From positions 1 to 64,000 of the forward strand of contig CAVVJF010000015.1 of the NCBI GenBank assembly GCA_963748485.1: DNA of 64,000 nt, written 5' to 3'. Below, one piece after another: positions 1 to 10,787 of the stretch; position 1 is the first letter of the stretch; every line of letters starts with the position of its first letter. The notes below the pieces were generated by a model. It was given only the letters and a program-made list of their open reading frames with translations. It did no database searches and had not been told where the DNA came from. Origin of the DNA: DASRWT01 sp963748485 (GTDB lineage: Bacteria > Methylomirabilota > Methylomirabilia > Rokubacteriales > CSP1-6). The translations under genes and the position numbers were made by a program.

Positions 1-14
1 ACGAATGGGCTCTT

Positions 15-785
15 CTACACCCCCTCCGCCACCACCATGTAATTCACGTCCATATCGGACGAGTAGACCCCATCTGTCGGCGAGCGGGTTGTAGACCACG
101 CCGGCCTGTTCGGTGATGGTGAGCCTGTTGTGGGAGAGATGCTGCGCGAGTTCATCGGGGGTGACGAACTTGTCCCACTGATGGGTGCCGAGCGGCAGCC
201 AGCGCAGCACATATTCCGCGCCGACGATCGCAAGCGCAAAGCTCTTCCAGTTGCGGTTCAGGGTCGAAACGACCATCAATCCGCCCGGCTTGACCATCGC
301 CGCGCAACGGAAAGGAACGCGCCTACGTCGGTGACATGCTCGATCACTTCCATCGCCAGCACGACGTCGAAGCGTTCGCGCACGTCCATCGCCTCGACCG
401 TGGTACAGCGGTAGTCGATCGACAGGTGCCCCTTGTCCGCATGCAGCTTGGCGGCGGCGATATTGGTCGCGGACGGATCGATCCCGATCACCTGCGCGCC
501 CAGCCGCGTGAACGGTTCGCACAGCAGCCCGGCGCCGCAGCCGATATCGAGGATACGCAAGCCCGCCAGGCAATTCAGGCTTCTGACGTTGCGTTCGAAC
601 TTGCGGCAGGCGGCGTCCCTGATATAGGCGAGCCGCAGCGGATTGATCTTGTGCAGCGGGGCCATCTTGCCTTTGGGTCCCACCACTCGTCCGACAGCTT
701 TGAGAACTTCGCGACTTCGGCCGGGTCAACCGTGCTCCCGCCCTTGGTGGAGAAACCGGCGGAGGGAATTCTGCTGCATGGCCAT
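15..785 (-). CDS. ubiG: Ubiquinone biosynthesis O-methyltransferase UbiG (frameshifted)
   Basis: Predicted SAM-dependent O-methyltransferase of ubiquinone synthesis, acting on the 3-O and 5-O hydroxyls. The SAM-binding motif LDIGCGAGLLCEPF and the downstream IGIDPSATNIAAA and VLAMEVIEHVTDVGAF segments are readable on the minus strand at about 330-570. The N-terminal part (VDPAEVAKFSKLSDEWWDP) and the C-terminal part (GLMVVSTLNRNWKSFALAIV, then MDVNYMVVAEGV) lie in other frames. At least three shifts are therefore needed, near 675-685, 285-300 and 55-60, plus probably one near 740. The start is chosen at ATG 785; a second ATG lies at 779. The sequence closely resembles Bradyrhizobium-type UbiG. 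The shifts look like consensus errors, because all parts of the protein are conserved and in order. Confidence 0.85.
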
Positions 786-788
786 GAT

Positions 789-1281
789 TTACGTGCCGAC
801 CGGTCTTGCCGTGATGGCACTGCGAAACGCCAGCGGCGAGGCAATGGTGGAAATGGTTTGCGTCGCCCTCGCCGACGCCCTGAATGGTGACGTCGCCATA
901 GTTCATCAGGCGTCCGCCAGTAAAGAATGCTCTGGTTGACGTCGACGCTCTCAACCTTGTCGAGGCTCATCTCGAAGGTCCGCCGCTTGATGAAACCTGT
1001 TTTGTGGACGACCCGCATATTGGTGACATCGGTCTCGGTGGTCCAGCGGTGGAACCAGGCCGTCGCCGTCCAGTACAAGGCCACGAGCCCCGCGACCGCC
1101 GCAAAGGCCAGGCAAATCAACATCAGCGCGTCGATGCCTCAATCAGGCGTTCGACGCCACCAGAAAACCGATCGCTACGATCCACGTCGGCGATTGCCGG
1201 CAAAAAGAACATCCAGTGAGCGTTGGTCGAATACAGCACCTTCTCGCCGGGTTGCAGGATATCGTCGATGTAACGCCCCAT
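789..1281 (-). CDS. Bacterial PH-domain membrane protein (frameshifted)
   Basis: About 160-residue membrane protein of the bPH_2 type found next to ubiG/lysC in Bradyrhizobiaceae; its function is not established. It starts MGRYIDDILQPGEKVLYSTN at 1281, followed by hydrophobic segments (HWMFFLPAI; LICLAFAAVAGLVALYW). The PH-like core (TDVTNMRVVHKTGFIKRRTF, then MSLDKVESVDVNQSIL) and a GDVTIQGVGEG-like strand near 880-900 follow. The three parts are in different frames (shifts near 1190, 1120 and 915), and a TAA at 789-791 closes the gene 4 bp before the ubiG start. The frame breaks are shared with all genes of this 5.3-kb segment. Confidence 0.7.
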
Positions 1282-1454
1282 ACGCTTGCCCTGTAATAAG
1301 CCGCCACCACAGCAATTTGCGCCATTTTGGGTCGAAATCGAAGCCGGTTGCTTGCTCCGGACCGCGCCGCTATGTATACGCCGCTTCGGGCCGGGCGCTC
1401 CAATTTCCGTGCGGGTCACCAAAACTGGGGACCACAGGGAATGCACGCGTCGTC

Positions 1455-2723
1455 ATGGGCCGCCTCGTGATGAAATTCGGCGGTACATCCGTCGCCAATA
1501 TCGACCGAAATCCGCAACGTCGCGCGTCACGTCAAGCGCGAGGTCGACGCAGGACATGATGTCGCCGTGGTGGTGTCGGCCATGGCCGGCAAGACCAACG
1601 AGCTGGTGGAATGGTGCCGCGACGCCTCGCCGATGCATGACGCGCGCGAATATGACGCCGTGGTCGCGTCCGGCGATCAGGTCACGTCGGGGCTGCTTGC
1701 TATCGCGCTGCAGGCGATGGGCATTCAGGCCCGCTCCTGGCAGGGCTGGCAGATGCCGATCCGGACCTCGGATGCCCACGCCTCGGCGCGAATTCTCGAG
1801 ATCGACGGCTCGGAGATCGTCCACCGCTTCAAGGACCGCAAGGAAGTCGCCGTCATTGCCGGCTTCCAGGGCATCAATCCGCAGACCAGCCGAATCACCA
1901 CGCTTGGGCGCGCGGCGGTTCGGACACCTCGGCGGTGGCGATTGCGGCTGCAATCCATGCCGACCGCTGCGACATCTACACCGACGTCGATGGCGTCTAC
2001 ACCACCGACCCGCGCGTGGTTCCCAAGGCGCGGCGGCTGCTCGACAAGATCGCCTTCGAGGACATGCTGGAACTGGCTTCGCAGGGCGCCAAGGTCCTGC
2101 AGGTGCGCTCGGTGGAACTCGGCATGGTGCACAACATGCCGGTTTTCGTCGTTTCTCTAAGTTCGACAAGCCGGAGGATATCGACCCGCACGGCATCCCG
2201 CCGGGCACGTTGATCTGCAGCGAGGAGGAAATCATGGAAAGTCACGTCGTCACCGGCATCGCCTTTTCCAAGGACGAAGCCCAGATTTCCGTGCGCAGGA
2301 TCGAGGACAAGCCCGGCGTTCGCGGCCGCGATCTTCGGGCCGCTCGCGGGCACGCCTGCAATATCAATGTCGACATGATCGTGCAGAACGTCTCCGAGGA
2401 TGGCAAGTTCACCGACCTCACCTTCACCGTTCCGGCGTCCGACTATACCCGCGCCCGTGACACCATTACCGCGTCGAAGGCCAAGATCGGCTACGCCCCG
2501 GCTCTACAGCGCCACCGACGTGGCGAAGGTTTCCGTGATCGGCAGCGGCATGCGCAGCCATGCCGGCGTCGCCGCCAAGGGATTTAAGGCGCTATCGGAG
2601 CGCAACATCAACATCCGCGCCATTACCACCTCCGAGATCAAGTTTTCGGTGCTGATCGACGCCGCCTATACCGAACTCGCGGTGCGCACGCTGCACACGC
2701 TCTACGGGCTCCATCAGACTTAG
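1455..2723 (+). CDS. lysC: Aspartate kinase (aspartokinase), frameshifted
   Basis: Phosphorylates L-aspartate, the first step to lysine, threonine, methionine and diaminopimelate. The amino-acid kinase start MGRLVMKFGGTSVANI with the KFGGTS substrate/ATP motif is at 1455. Next come VVVSAMAGKTNELVEW (about 1570), GDQVTSGLLAIALQAMGIQA, TTLGR/GGSDTSAVA (frame break near 1910) and DRCDIYTDVDGVYTTDPR. The two ACT domains follow (VVTGIAFSKDEAQISVRRIE; DVAKVSVIGSGMRSHAGVAA), ending LAVRTLHTLYGL. Five or so frame changes are needed, near 1510, 1910, 2145, 2330 and 2505. All domains are present in order, so the intact gene would be about 415-420 residues, normal for the family. Closest in character to Bradyrhizobium/Rhodopseudomonas LysC. 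Confidence 0.88.
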
Positions 2724-3050
2724 AACGTTTTTCTCTCAAATTTAGCGCATGGTCTGATCGATAAACCACCCTCGTGTTTGGCAGATGGTCCGCTTCGCTG
2801 GCGCAGCATCGCCCCTGACACACACGTTATTGCTCTGGCAGGCGTTTTGCTTGGCAAAGCAAGCCTTGATTGGCTATACGGCCTTAGAGGTGGGCTGCCG
2901 CAAACTGTGCCACAGTTTTGGTGATCCTGATTCGACCGGGATCAGGGGGCCTGCGGGTGGCGCCGAATGAATAAAATTGTTGCTTTTCGTTGTTTCACGC
3001 CAGCTACCGGCCACACGGCGGGCTGGCCTTGCGGGGGAGGATACCAGCAC
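2724..3050. other. Intergenic region between lysC and ptsP
   Basis: This 327-bp stretch holds no convincing gene. It contains a short inverted repeat, TTGCTT (2847-2852) and AAGCAA (2857-2862), and a second weak one around 2921-2945. Either could be part of a lysC terminator or a ptsP leader, but neither has a clear run of T. It is noticeably less GC-rich than the coding DNA around it. Nothing else is recognisable. Confidence 0.5.
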
Positions 3051-5276
3051 ATGCGGAGCGCGTCGGGGAATACCCGCGTTCTTGTCCAGACGGCTCCGCG
3101 AAACCATGGCGGAGTAGGTCTGGGCGCAGGAGCGCCTGGACAAGATCGTGGTGCTGATCGCGGCCAACATGGTGGCCGAGGTCTGCTCCTGCTACGTGCT
3201 GCGCATCGATAACACGCTCGAACTCTACGCCACCGAAGGTCTGAACCGCGACGCCGTGCACCGAACGGTCTTGAATTCGCACGAGGGCCTCGTCGGCCTC
3301 GTCGCCAGCGAGGCCAACCCGCTCAACCTGTCGGACGCGCAAAGCCATCCGGCGTTCTCGTTCCGCCCGGAAACCGGCGAAGAAATCTACCATTCGTTCC
3401 TCGGCGTGCCGATCCTGCGCGCCGGCAACACGCTGGGCGTGCTGGTGGTGCAGAACCTGGCGCGAAGCGCACCTATGTCGAGGAAGAGGTCGAGGTGCTG
3501 CAGACCACCGCCATGGTGCTGGCGGAGATGATCGCCTCCGGCGAGCTGGCGGCGCTGGGCAGCCCGGCGCGGAACCTGCGGCGCGGCATTCCCTGCACAA
3601 GACTGGCGCCATCCTCTCCGACGGCATCGCGCTCGGCCATGTCGTGCTGCACGAGCCGCGCGTCGTCATCACGAACTACATCGCCGAAGACCTGCCGAAG
3701 GAAATCAAACGGCTGGACGCGGCGCTGGCCAAGCTGCGCGCCGATCTCGACCGCATGCTGGAGCGCGGCGATGTCGCCGAGGGCGGCGAGCACCGCGAGG
3801 TGCTGGAAGCCTACCGCATGTTCGCCAACGACCATGGCTGGTCGCACAAGCTGCATGAAGGAGTCGCCACCGGCCTCACCGCGGAAGCCGCCGTCGAGCG
3901 TGTGCAATCCGACACCCGCGCACGCATGCTGCGCTCCACCGATCCCTATCTGCGCGACCGCCTGCACGATCTGGAAGATCTCGGCCATCGCCTGATGCGG
4001 CAATTGGTGGGGCAGGATCACGCACCGTCGCGCGAGCAGCTTCCCGAAAACGCCATCCTGATCGCGCGCGCGATGGGACCCGCTGCACTGCTCGACTATG
4101 ACCGCAAGCGCCTGCGCGGACTGGTACTGGAGGAAGGCACAGCCAATTCCCACGTCTCGATCGTGGCGCGCGCACTCGGCATTCCCGCTGTCGGCGAGGT
4201 GCCGAACGCGCCTGGCATCGCCGATCCCGGCGACGCCATCATCGTCGACGGCACATCGGGCTCGATCTATGTCCGGCCCTCGGCCGAAATCGAATTCGCC
4301 GTCGCCGAAGTGGTGCGGTTCCGCGCGCGGCGGCAGGCGCAGTACGCCCTGCGCTGCGCGACATGCCTTGCGTGACCAAGGACGGCCAGCCGGTCGAGCT
4401 GATGATCAATGCGGGTCTTGTGGATCGACCTGCCGCATATCGACGACACCGGCAGCGCCGGCATCGGGCTGTTCCGTACTGAATTGCAGTTCATGGTCGG
4501 CCAGAGCCTGCCGCGCAGCTCTGATCAGCTCGCGCTCTATCGCACGGTGCTGGACGCCGCGGGGTCCAAGCCGGTCACGTTCCGCACCCTCGACATCGGC
4601 GGCGACAAGGCGCTGCCTTATATGGAGACTGTGATCGAAGGCAAACCCCGCGCTGGGCTGTGGGGTGATCCGGCTCGGGCTCGACCGGCCGGGATTGCTG
4701 CGTGGCCAAATTCGCCTGTTTGTTGCGGGCCGGCGGCGGCCGCGCGCTGAGGATCATGTTTCCGATGATTTCCGAGTCGCCGTAGTCCATCAGGCCAAAG
4801 CCATCGTCGAGCGCGAGCTGACATATTTGCGCCAGCACGGCCACGCACTGCCGGAACGCATCGACGTCGGCACCATGGTGGAAGTGCCGGCGCTGCTTTA
4901 TCAGCTCGACGAGCTCTTGAAGAAGGTCGATTTCGTCTCGGTCGGCTCGAACGACCTGTTCCAGTTCATGTTCGCGGTCGACCGCGGCAACGCCAAGGTT
5001 TCCGAACGCTTCGACACCATGTCGGCGCCGATCCTGCGCGCGCTCCGCGACATCGTACGCAAGGCCAATGCGGCGAACAAGACGGCCTCGCTCTGCGGCG
5101 AGATGGCCTCCAAGCCGCTCGGCGCGCTGGCGCTGATCGCGCTCGGTCACCCGCTCGCGCCGTTGCTGTCCGCCACCGCGCATGGGCCCGTCAAGGCGCT
5201 GATCCTCGACGTCGACGCCAAAAAGGCCGAGGCCGTCATGATGCCGCTGCTCGACGTGCTGGCCGGCAGCGTTTCG
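3051..5276 (+). CDS. ptsP: PEP-protein phosphotransferase PtsP (nitrogen PTS enzyme I), frameshifted and truncated
   Basis: Enzyme I of the nitrogen phosphotransferase system, passing phosphate from PEP to NPr. The N-terminal GAF domain is readable (VLIAANMVAEVCSCYVLRID, then AHPAFSFRPETGEEIYHSFLG-like segment, 3140-3460). Next come the PEP-utilising N domain, the swivelling domain with the phospho-His loop LEEGTANSHVSIVARALGIP (about 4125-4185), and the TIM-barrel domain (GIGLFRTELQFM; RTLDIGGDKALPY; VDFVSVGSNDLFQF; SLCGEMASKPLGALALIALG). Frame changes occur near 3100, 3465, 3590, 4355, 4415, 4650, 4720 and 4775. The protein should end ~15-20 residues later with a KLTAFAE-like tail. Instead, homology stops after AGSVS at about 5276 and foreign DNA follows. 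The start is ATG 3051. Confidence 0.85.
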
Positions 5277-5300
5277 ACGACGACGCGGCAGGGCCGGCTT
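5270..5300. other. Chimeric junction between two genomes
   Basis: Left of about 5276 the DNA encodes an alphaproteobacterial PtsP that stops abruptly short of its C-terminus. Right of it the frame runs on into an unrelated flavin-dependent oxidoreductase that starts at 5331. Base composition and frameshift density both change here: breaks occur about every 150-300 bp to the left and four times in 58 kb to the right. No transposase, integrase, tRNA or target-site duplication is visible. A mis-assembly is the simplest reading. Confidence 0.75.
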
Positions 5301-5330
5301 GAAGAAGGTGGGTCGGGCTACCCTCGGGGC

Positions 5331-6377
5331 ATGCACTTCGGGCTGTTCGTCGAGGAGACGCGCCCCGGTTACACCCAGGCCCAGGCCTTCCGGGAAGCGC
5401 TCGACCTCGCCGACGCCGCCGAGGCTATCGGGCTCGACTGCGTGTGGCTGGGCGAGATTCACTTCAACCCGGCGCGATCGGTCATCTCGGCCCCCATGGT
5501 GATGGCCACCGCCATGGCCAGCCGAACCAAGCGCATCCACGTAGGCACCGCCGTCCAGGTGCTCCCCCTGGGCAATCCCCTGCGCATCGCCGAGGAAGCG
5601 GCCACGCTCGACCAGCTCAGCGAGGGTCGCTTCCAGATGGGCGTGGGCCGGAGCGGCGCCGCGCGGACCTACGACGTGCTCGGCATTCCCTACGGCGAAA
5701 GCCAGGCGCGCTTCAAGGAGTGCCTCGCGATCCTCCGCGAGGCCTGGAAGGGCGAGCCGTTCAGCTATCACGGCGAGTTCTACAAGTTCGAGAACGCCAC
5801 CGTGTGGCCGCGCCCCTATCAGGATCCCCATCCCCCGCTGCGCATGGCCGCCAACAGCCCCGAGACCTTCCCGCAGGTGGCCGAGCTCGGGGTGGCGCTC
5901 TTCGTGGGCCTGCGCGACCACGACACCACCGACCTGGGCGAGCACATCCGGCGTTATCGCCAGGCCTGGTGCGACGCGGGGCATGCGGGTGAGGGCAGCA
6001 TCTATCTCCGCATCCCGATCTACGCCGGGGAGACGGAGGCGGGCGCGCGCGAAGAGGCGCGGGAGAGCATCACCTATTTCTTCCAGCGTCACGCCGAGCT
6101 GACCCAGTCGAGGATCGGCCGCGCCGGCGCCGGGTCTTCCGAGCGCAACTCCGCGCAGCTCGCCCATCTCCAGCACATGACTTACGACGAGATCTGCCGC
6201 ACCCGCGTGGCCTTCGGCAGCGCGCCGGCCTTGATCGAGCGGATCCGCGAGCTCCGCGAGACGCTCGACCTCGACGGCATCATCATCGAGCCGAACGCGG
6301 GCGGCCTCATCCCCGCCCCGCTCGCGATGCGCAGCCTCCGCATCCTCGCCGACCGCGTCCTGCCCGCCTTCAAGTAA
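5331..6377 (+). CDS. LLM-class flavin-dependent oxidoreductase (luciferase-like)
   Basis: Member of the bacterial luciferase-like TIM-barrel family, which uses FMN or F420; the substrate is unknown. The 348-residue protein starts MHFGLFVEETRPG. It has the family landmarks LDCVWLGEIHFNP, IHVGTAVQVLPLGNPLRIAE, ATLDQLSEGRFQMGVGRS and FSYHGEFYKFENATVWPRP. It ends GSAPALIERIRELRETLDLD, followed by IIIEPNAGGLIP. ATG 5331 is preferred over upstream in-frame codons, which belong to the broken ptsP. A TACCCT hexamer six bases upstream could make the mRNA leaderless. It converges with the cyclase gene and overlaps its end by 8 bp. Confidence 0.88.
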   Translation: MHFGLFVEETRPGYTQAQAFREALDLADAAEAIGLDCVWLGEIHFNPARSVISAPMVMATAMASRTKRIHVGTAVQVLPLGNPLRIAEEAATLDQLSEGRFQMGVGRSGAARTYDVLGIPYGESQARFKECLAILREAWKGEPFSYHGEFYKFENATVWPRPYQDPHPPLRMAANSPETFPQVAELGVALFVGLRDHDTTDLGEHIRRYRQAWCDAGHAGEGSIYLRIPIYAGETEAGAREEARESITYFFQRHAELTQSRIGRAGAGSSERNSAQLAHLQHMTYDEICRTRVAFGSAPALIERIRELRETLDLDGIIIEPNAGGLIPAPLAMRSLRILADRVLPAFK

Positions 6378-9300
6378 TCGCGCCGGATCCCATTCCGGCC
6401 CGGTCCCGCCAGAACCGCATGTCCATCTCGCGGTACATCGTCATCGCGGTGGTCAGGTGCGCGCGGGCGTCTTCGTCCTCACCCGCGCGCCGGGCACACG
6501 CGCCGAGGCTCGCGTGGCAGTGAGCGGCGAGGGGGCGCATGCGCAAGGCGTCGGCAAGGAGGAGAGCTTCGCGGAATCGAGCAGCGGCGGTATCCCCCTC
6601 GTCCGGCGACTCGCGAGCGGCGATCTCTCCTGTGAGCCAGAGGTGCCAGGCCTCGGCACCTCGCTCCCCGCGCTCGCGGGCACCGGACAGGGCTTTGGCT
6701 ACCAGGTCCCGGGCGTCAGCGACCCGGCTGAGCAAGAGCAGGGCGAGAGGCCTCGACGTGTGGGCGCCACCGCGTGGAAGAGCGGGCACCTCGTCGAGTA
6801 GCGCGTGCGCATCCGCGAGGCGGCCGACTTGAGCCCAGGCCTCGACGAGGAGATTCCCGATCGTCGGCACGAACGACTGAAAGCCCAGAATCCGTGAGAA
6901 CTGCAGCCCCTCCTCCAGGAGAGGGATGGCGCCCTGGAATTCCCCTTGACGCGCGCAGACGAGGCCCCAGCCGCTGATGGCGTTGGCGAGCGCGTAGGGG
7001 TGATTCCGGGCGCGGGCATACTCGATGGCCTCGCGCGCAAGACGTGCAGCCTCCTCGAAGCGCCCTAGCTCGGCCAAAGCCTGCGCGCGCCAGCGACGGC
7101 TGACCACCTCCCCGGGCGCCCCCCCGATCCGTGCGCGGCTGCGTATCGACGCGGAGAGCAAGGGAGCGCTCGAGGAGTTCGGCTGCCTGCTCGAACTCGC
7201 CGAGGAAATACCGCGCCTCGCCCATGGTGAACGTGGCGGACGACTCCTCGTCGAGGTCCGAGACTCGCCGGGCCAGCGCGATCGAGCGCTCGGCCAGATC
7301 GAGCGTCTGCCGGTGTTGGCCCAAGAGCCAATGCGTGTGAGCCCGCTGTCCCGCGACGCGAGCGCGCTGCGCATCGTCCTCCAGGGCCTCGGCCGCGACG
7401 CTGGCCCGGTCCAGGTGCCCGAGCATCGGCGCGACATCGCCGAGCAGGACGAGACAGGTCCTCGCGTCCATATGCAGATCGACGGTGCGCTGAAGATTCT
7501 CCCGTGTCCGGGGAAGCCGACCCACTGCCGCGAGCGCCTGCTCGAGACTGGCCAACGCGCTCCGCAGCGCCCAGCGCCGCCTGGCCCGGCCGGCGGCCTC
7601 GGCGCCGTGAGCCACTGCCTTTTCCCAGGACTCGCTGCGGACGGCGTGGAGCGCGAGGCTCTCCAGGTGCTCATCAAGCCGCCCTGCGTGGAGGCGTTCG
7701 ATCGCGGCCAGCACGGCACCGTGAAGCGCTCGCCGTCGCTCCTGCACGAGGCTCCCATAGGCGACCTCGTGGGTGAGGGCGTGCTTGAATGTGTACTCGG
7801 CCTCCGGGAAGAGCCGCGTCGGGTAGAGGAACTCCGCCGCCTGCAGCTCCGAGAGCGCACGGTGTAGCAGGTCCGCGGGCTCCACGTCGAGCGACTCCAG
7901 AAGCGCCAGGGGCACGTCCTTGCCGATCACCGAAGCGGCCTGGAGTATGCGCTTGTGCTCGGGCGGGAGACGATCGATCCGTGCGGCGAGGACGGACTGG
8001 ACGGTGACGGGCACATGCACCGCGTCCATCGCGCCGACGAGACGGTAGGCGCCCCGCTCGCCTACAAGCGCGCCGCGCTCCAGGAGGGCGCGCACTGACT
8101 CCTCCAGGAAGAACGGGTTCCCTTCGGTACGCTCGACGAGCAGGCGACGCAGCCCGTCGAGACCGGTGGCGGTGCCGAGGAGCGCATCCATCAATTGTTC
8201 GGCACTCTCGGAAGACAAGGGATCCAGGCGGAGCTGCGAACAGTAGGTCTTGCCCCCCCAGGCGTGGCTGTACTCCGGCCGATAGTTCGTCAGGAGGAGC
8301 ATGCGAGTCGTGGGGAGGCCCTCGACCAGGCCGTCCAGGACGGCCTGGGTCTCACCGTCGATCCAGTGGAGATCCTCCATGACGATGAGCAGCGGCTGGA
8401 CCTGCGCCTCACGTAGGAGCACATGGCGGACGGCCTCCAGCGTGCGGTGGCGGCGAAGCGGGGCATCGAGGGCCTCCCAGTCCGCGTCGCCGGTCGGCAC
8501 GTCGAAGAGCGCAAGCAAGGCGGGCAACGATCCGAGCAGCACCGGGTCCAGCGCGAGGAGCTTGCCGGCCAGCTTCTCGCGGACGCGGCGCGGGTCGTCC
8601 GCCGCCTCGATTCGACAGTAGCCCCTGAGCAGATCGACGAGCGGCAAGTACGCGGTGGCCTTGCCATGAGCGACACAGCTCGCCTCGATGGTGAGCCAGC
8701 CCTGGGTGCGGTGCGAATGGGTCACCTCCCAGACGAGCCGCGACTTGCCAACCCCCGGCTCGCCCATGACGGTGACGATCTGGCCGTGGCCCCGGCCCGC
8801 CGTCTCGAGGACTTGCGTGAGGTGCTGAAGCTCGGCCGACCGGCCCACGAACTTCGTGAGGCCCCGAGCGGCGGCGGCTTGCAGACGAGAGCGTGCTGCG
8901 CCCGCTCCCGTGAGCTCGTAGACTTCGACGGGAGCGGCGAGTCCCTTGATGGGCACCGGCCCCAGCGAGCGGACGGTCACATATCCCTCCACGAGGTCGA
9001 GGGTTGTCGGAGTCAGCAGGGCGGTGCCCGCCTCGGCGAGTTGCTCCATCCGAGCGGCCAGATGCGTCGTTTGCCCCACGGCGCTGTAGTCCATCCGCAG
9101 GTCCGAACGGATGGCCCGCACGACCACCTCGCCGGAATTCAGCCCGATCCGGATCTGGACGCGCACCCCGGAGTTTCGCCGAGCTTCCTCCGCATAGTCC
9201 CGCACGGCCGCCTGCATCCGCAGTGCTGCGTAGCACGCGCGCACCGCGTGGTCCTCGTGGGCGAGCGGCGCGCCGAAGAGCGCCATGATGCCGTCACCCA

Positions 9301-9712
9301 TGACCTGATTGACCGTCCCCTCGTAGTGGTGGACGGCCTCCATCATGGACTGGAGCACCGGGTCGAGAATCTTCCGCGCTTCCTCGGGGTCACGATCTGC
9401 CAGCAGCTCCATCGAGCCCTTCAGGTCGGCGAAGAGCACCGTCACCTGCTTGCGCTCGCCCTCGAAGGCCGCCTTGGAGTCGAGGATGCGCTCGGCCAGG
9501 TGCTTGGGAGTGTAGATCGCCGGAGAGACGGCCTGGGGGTCAGCAGCGCCTTCCCGCACCACTCCCGTCGGGTGGGCACACTCGGGGCAGAACTTCGCGG
9601 TCGAAGAGACTGGCCGGCCGCAGTTTCCACACGCTCGCGCCAAGGGCGCGGCGCACTCCTCGCAGAACTTCGCGCCGACTTCGTTTGCGTGCTGACAGCG
9701 CGGGCATTTCAC
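6370..9712 (-). CDS. Class III adenylate/guanylate cyclase with ATPase and TPR repeats (one frameshift)
   Basis: Large cytoplasmic signalling protein of about 1113 residues. The N-terminus holds two zinc ribbons (Cys 3, 6, 17, 20 and 28, 31, 42, 45). A class III cyclase homology domain spans about 88-250, with both metal aspartates (D96 in VLFADLKGS; D140 in VMGDGIMALFG) and the late motif YSAVGQTTHLAARME. A STAND/AAA-type ATPase follows, with Walker A GEPGVGKSR near residue 320 and a LLIVMEDLHWIDGE Walker-B-like segment. A TPR-like helical tail runs to the end (QALAELGRFEEAARLAREAI and similar). The reading frame changes once, at or near a run of seven C at 7119-7125, where one extra base restores the tail down to TGA 6370. 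This may be a sequencing error or a true lesion. Confidence 0.85.
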
Positions 9713-9791
9713 GGGCGGTGCGCCTCTGGCAATGCTCGCGTCCTCCCCGCGTTCAAGTAGCCGCTGGCGCCGTGGGGGACGAGGCGTCCCC

Positions 9792-10787
9792 TCACTCGAT
9801 GACCTGATCCGCCCGCGCGAGCATCGAGGCGGGGATGACGAGGCCGAGGGCGCGCGCCGCCTTCACGTTGATGATCATGTCGAACTTCGTCGGCTGCTCG
9901 ACGGGCAGCTCGCTCGGCTTCGCCCCCTTGCAGATCCGGTCGACGTAGATGGCCGCGCGTCGGTACATCTCGCGGATGCTGCCGCCGTAGAACATGAGCC
10001 CGCCCGCGTCCACCCACTCCTTGCCGGGGTACATCGAGGGGAAGCGCTGCTTGGCCGCGAACTCGACGATGCGCGTCCGGTACGAGGCGATGAGGGGATC
10101 GGCGGTCGTCATGATCGCGTCCGGACGGCTCTTCACGATGGCCCCGAGCGTCTCGTCGAGATCGTGCGGCCCCCGCAGCCGGTGCGCCCCGACCGCGACG
10201 CCGAGCGGCTGGGCCCAGCGCTTCGTCTCGTCCAGCGCCAGCAGGGCCCCTTGGTTCTCGGGATTGTAGATGAGGGCCACGCGCTCGAGGCGGGGGAGCG
10301 CCTCCTTGAGCAGCTCCAGGCGCTTGCCGTATTCCGGTCCGATGAAGGCCACGCCGGTCACATTGCCGCCCGGCCGCGCGTAACTGGCCACGAGCGGCTG
10401 CTGCACGGGGAAGGCGACGTTGGCGAACACCACGGGGATCGTCGAGGTGGTCTCCCGGGCCGCGCGCGTCGCCTGCGTGCCCGCCGTGCAGATCACCTCG
10501 ACTCTTAGCCCCACGAGCTCCCGGGCGAGGGCATGGAGCCGCTCCGAGGCGCCGTCGGCCCAGCGGGTCTCGATGGTGAGGTTCGGGCCTTCCTGGTAGC
10601 CGAGCTCGCGTAGCCCTTCGCGGAGCGCCTCGAGGTTGGAGGCGCCTCCCTCGGCTGCCGTTGGCGATAGCCAGCCGATGCGGCGGGCTACCGGCGCCGT
10701 CTGGGCTCCCACGCCGGCAGGGGCCATCGACGTTCCCAGACCGACGAGGGCACCCGCGATGAATCGACGCCGCCCGGCTCGCTCCAT
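9792..10787 (-). CDS. ABC transporter substrate-binding protein (ABC_sub_bind family)
   Basis: Predicted secreted ligand-binding protein of 331 residues from the TrpX/YckB-like ABC_sub_bind family. The N-terminus MERAGRRRFIAGALVGLGTS has an RRRF Tat-like motif and a cleavable AGVGAQ end. Family landmarks include RRIGWLSPTAAEGG, LREGLRELGYQEGPNLTIE, FANVAFPVQQPLVASYARPG, GNVTGVAF and KFDMIINVKAARALGLVIPA. No permease or ATPase genes lie beside it, which is common for this family. Its start at 10787 abuts the stop of the aldo/keto reductase gene at 10788, so the two are almost surely cotranscribed. The ligand is unknown. Confidence 0.88.
   Translation of the reverse strand: MERAGRRRFIAGALVGLGTSMAPAGVGAQTAPVARRIGWLSPTAAEGGASNLEALREGLRELGYQEGPNLTIETRWADGASERLHALARELVGLRVEVICTAGTQATRAARETTSTIPVVFANVAFPVQQPLVASYARPGGNVTGVAFIGPEYGKRLELLKEALPRLERVALIYNPENQGALLALDETKRWAQPLGVAVGAHRLRGPHDLDETLGAIVKSRPDAIMTTADPLIASYRTRIVEFAAKQRFPSMYPGKEWVDAGGLMFYGGSIREMYRRAAIYVDRICKGAKPSELPVEQPTKFDMIINVKAARALGLVIPASMLARADQVIE

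Noticed and set aside
7100..7140. Programmed ribosomal frameshift in the cyclase gene
   Set aside because: A C7 run with no known stimulatory structure, and similar +1 lesions occur in three unrelated genes; error is simpler.
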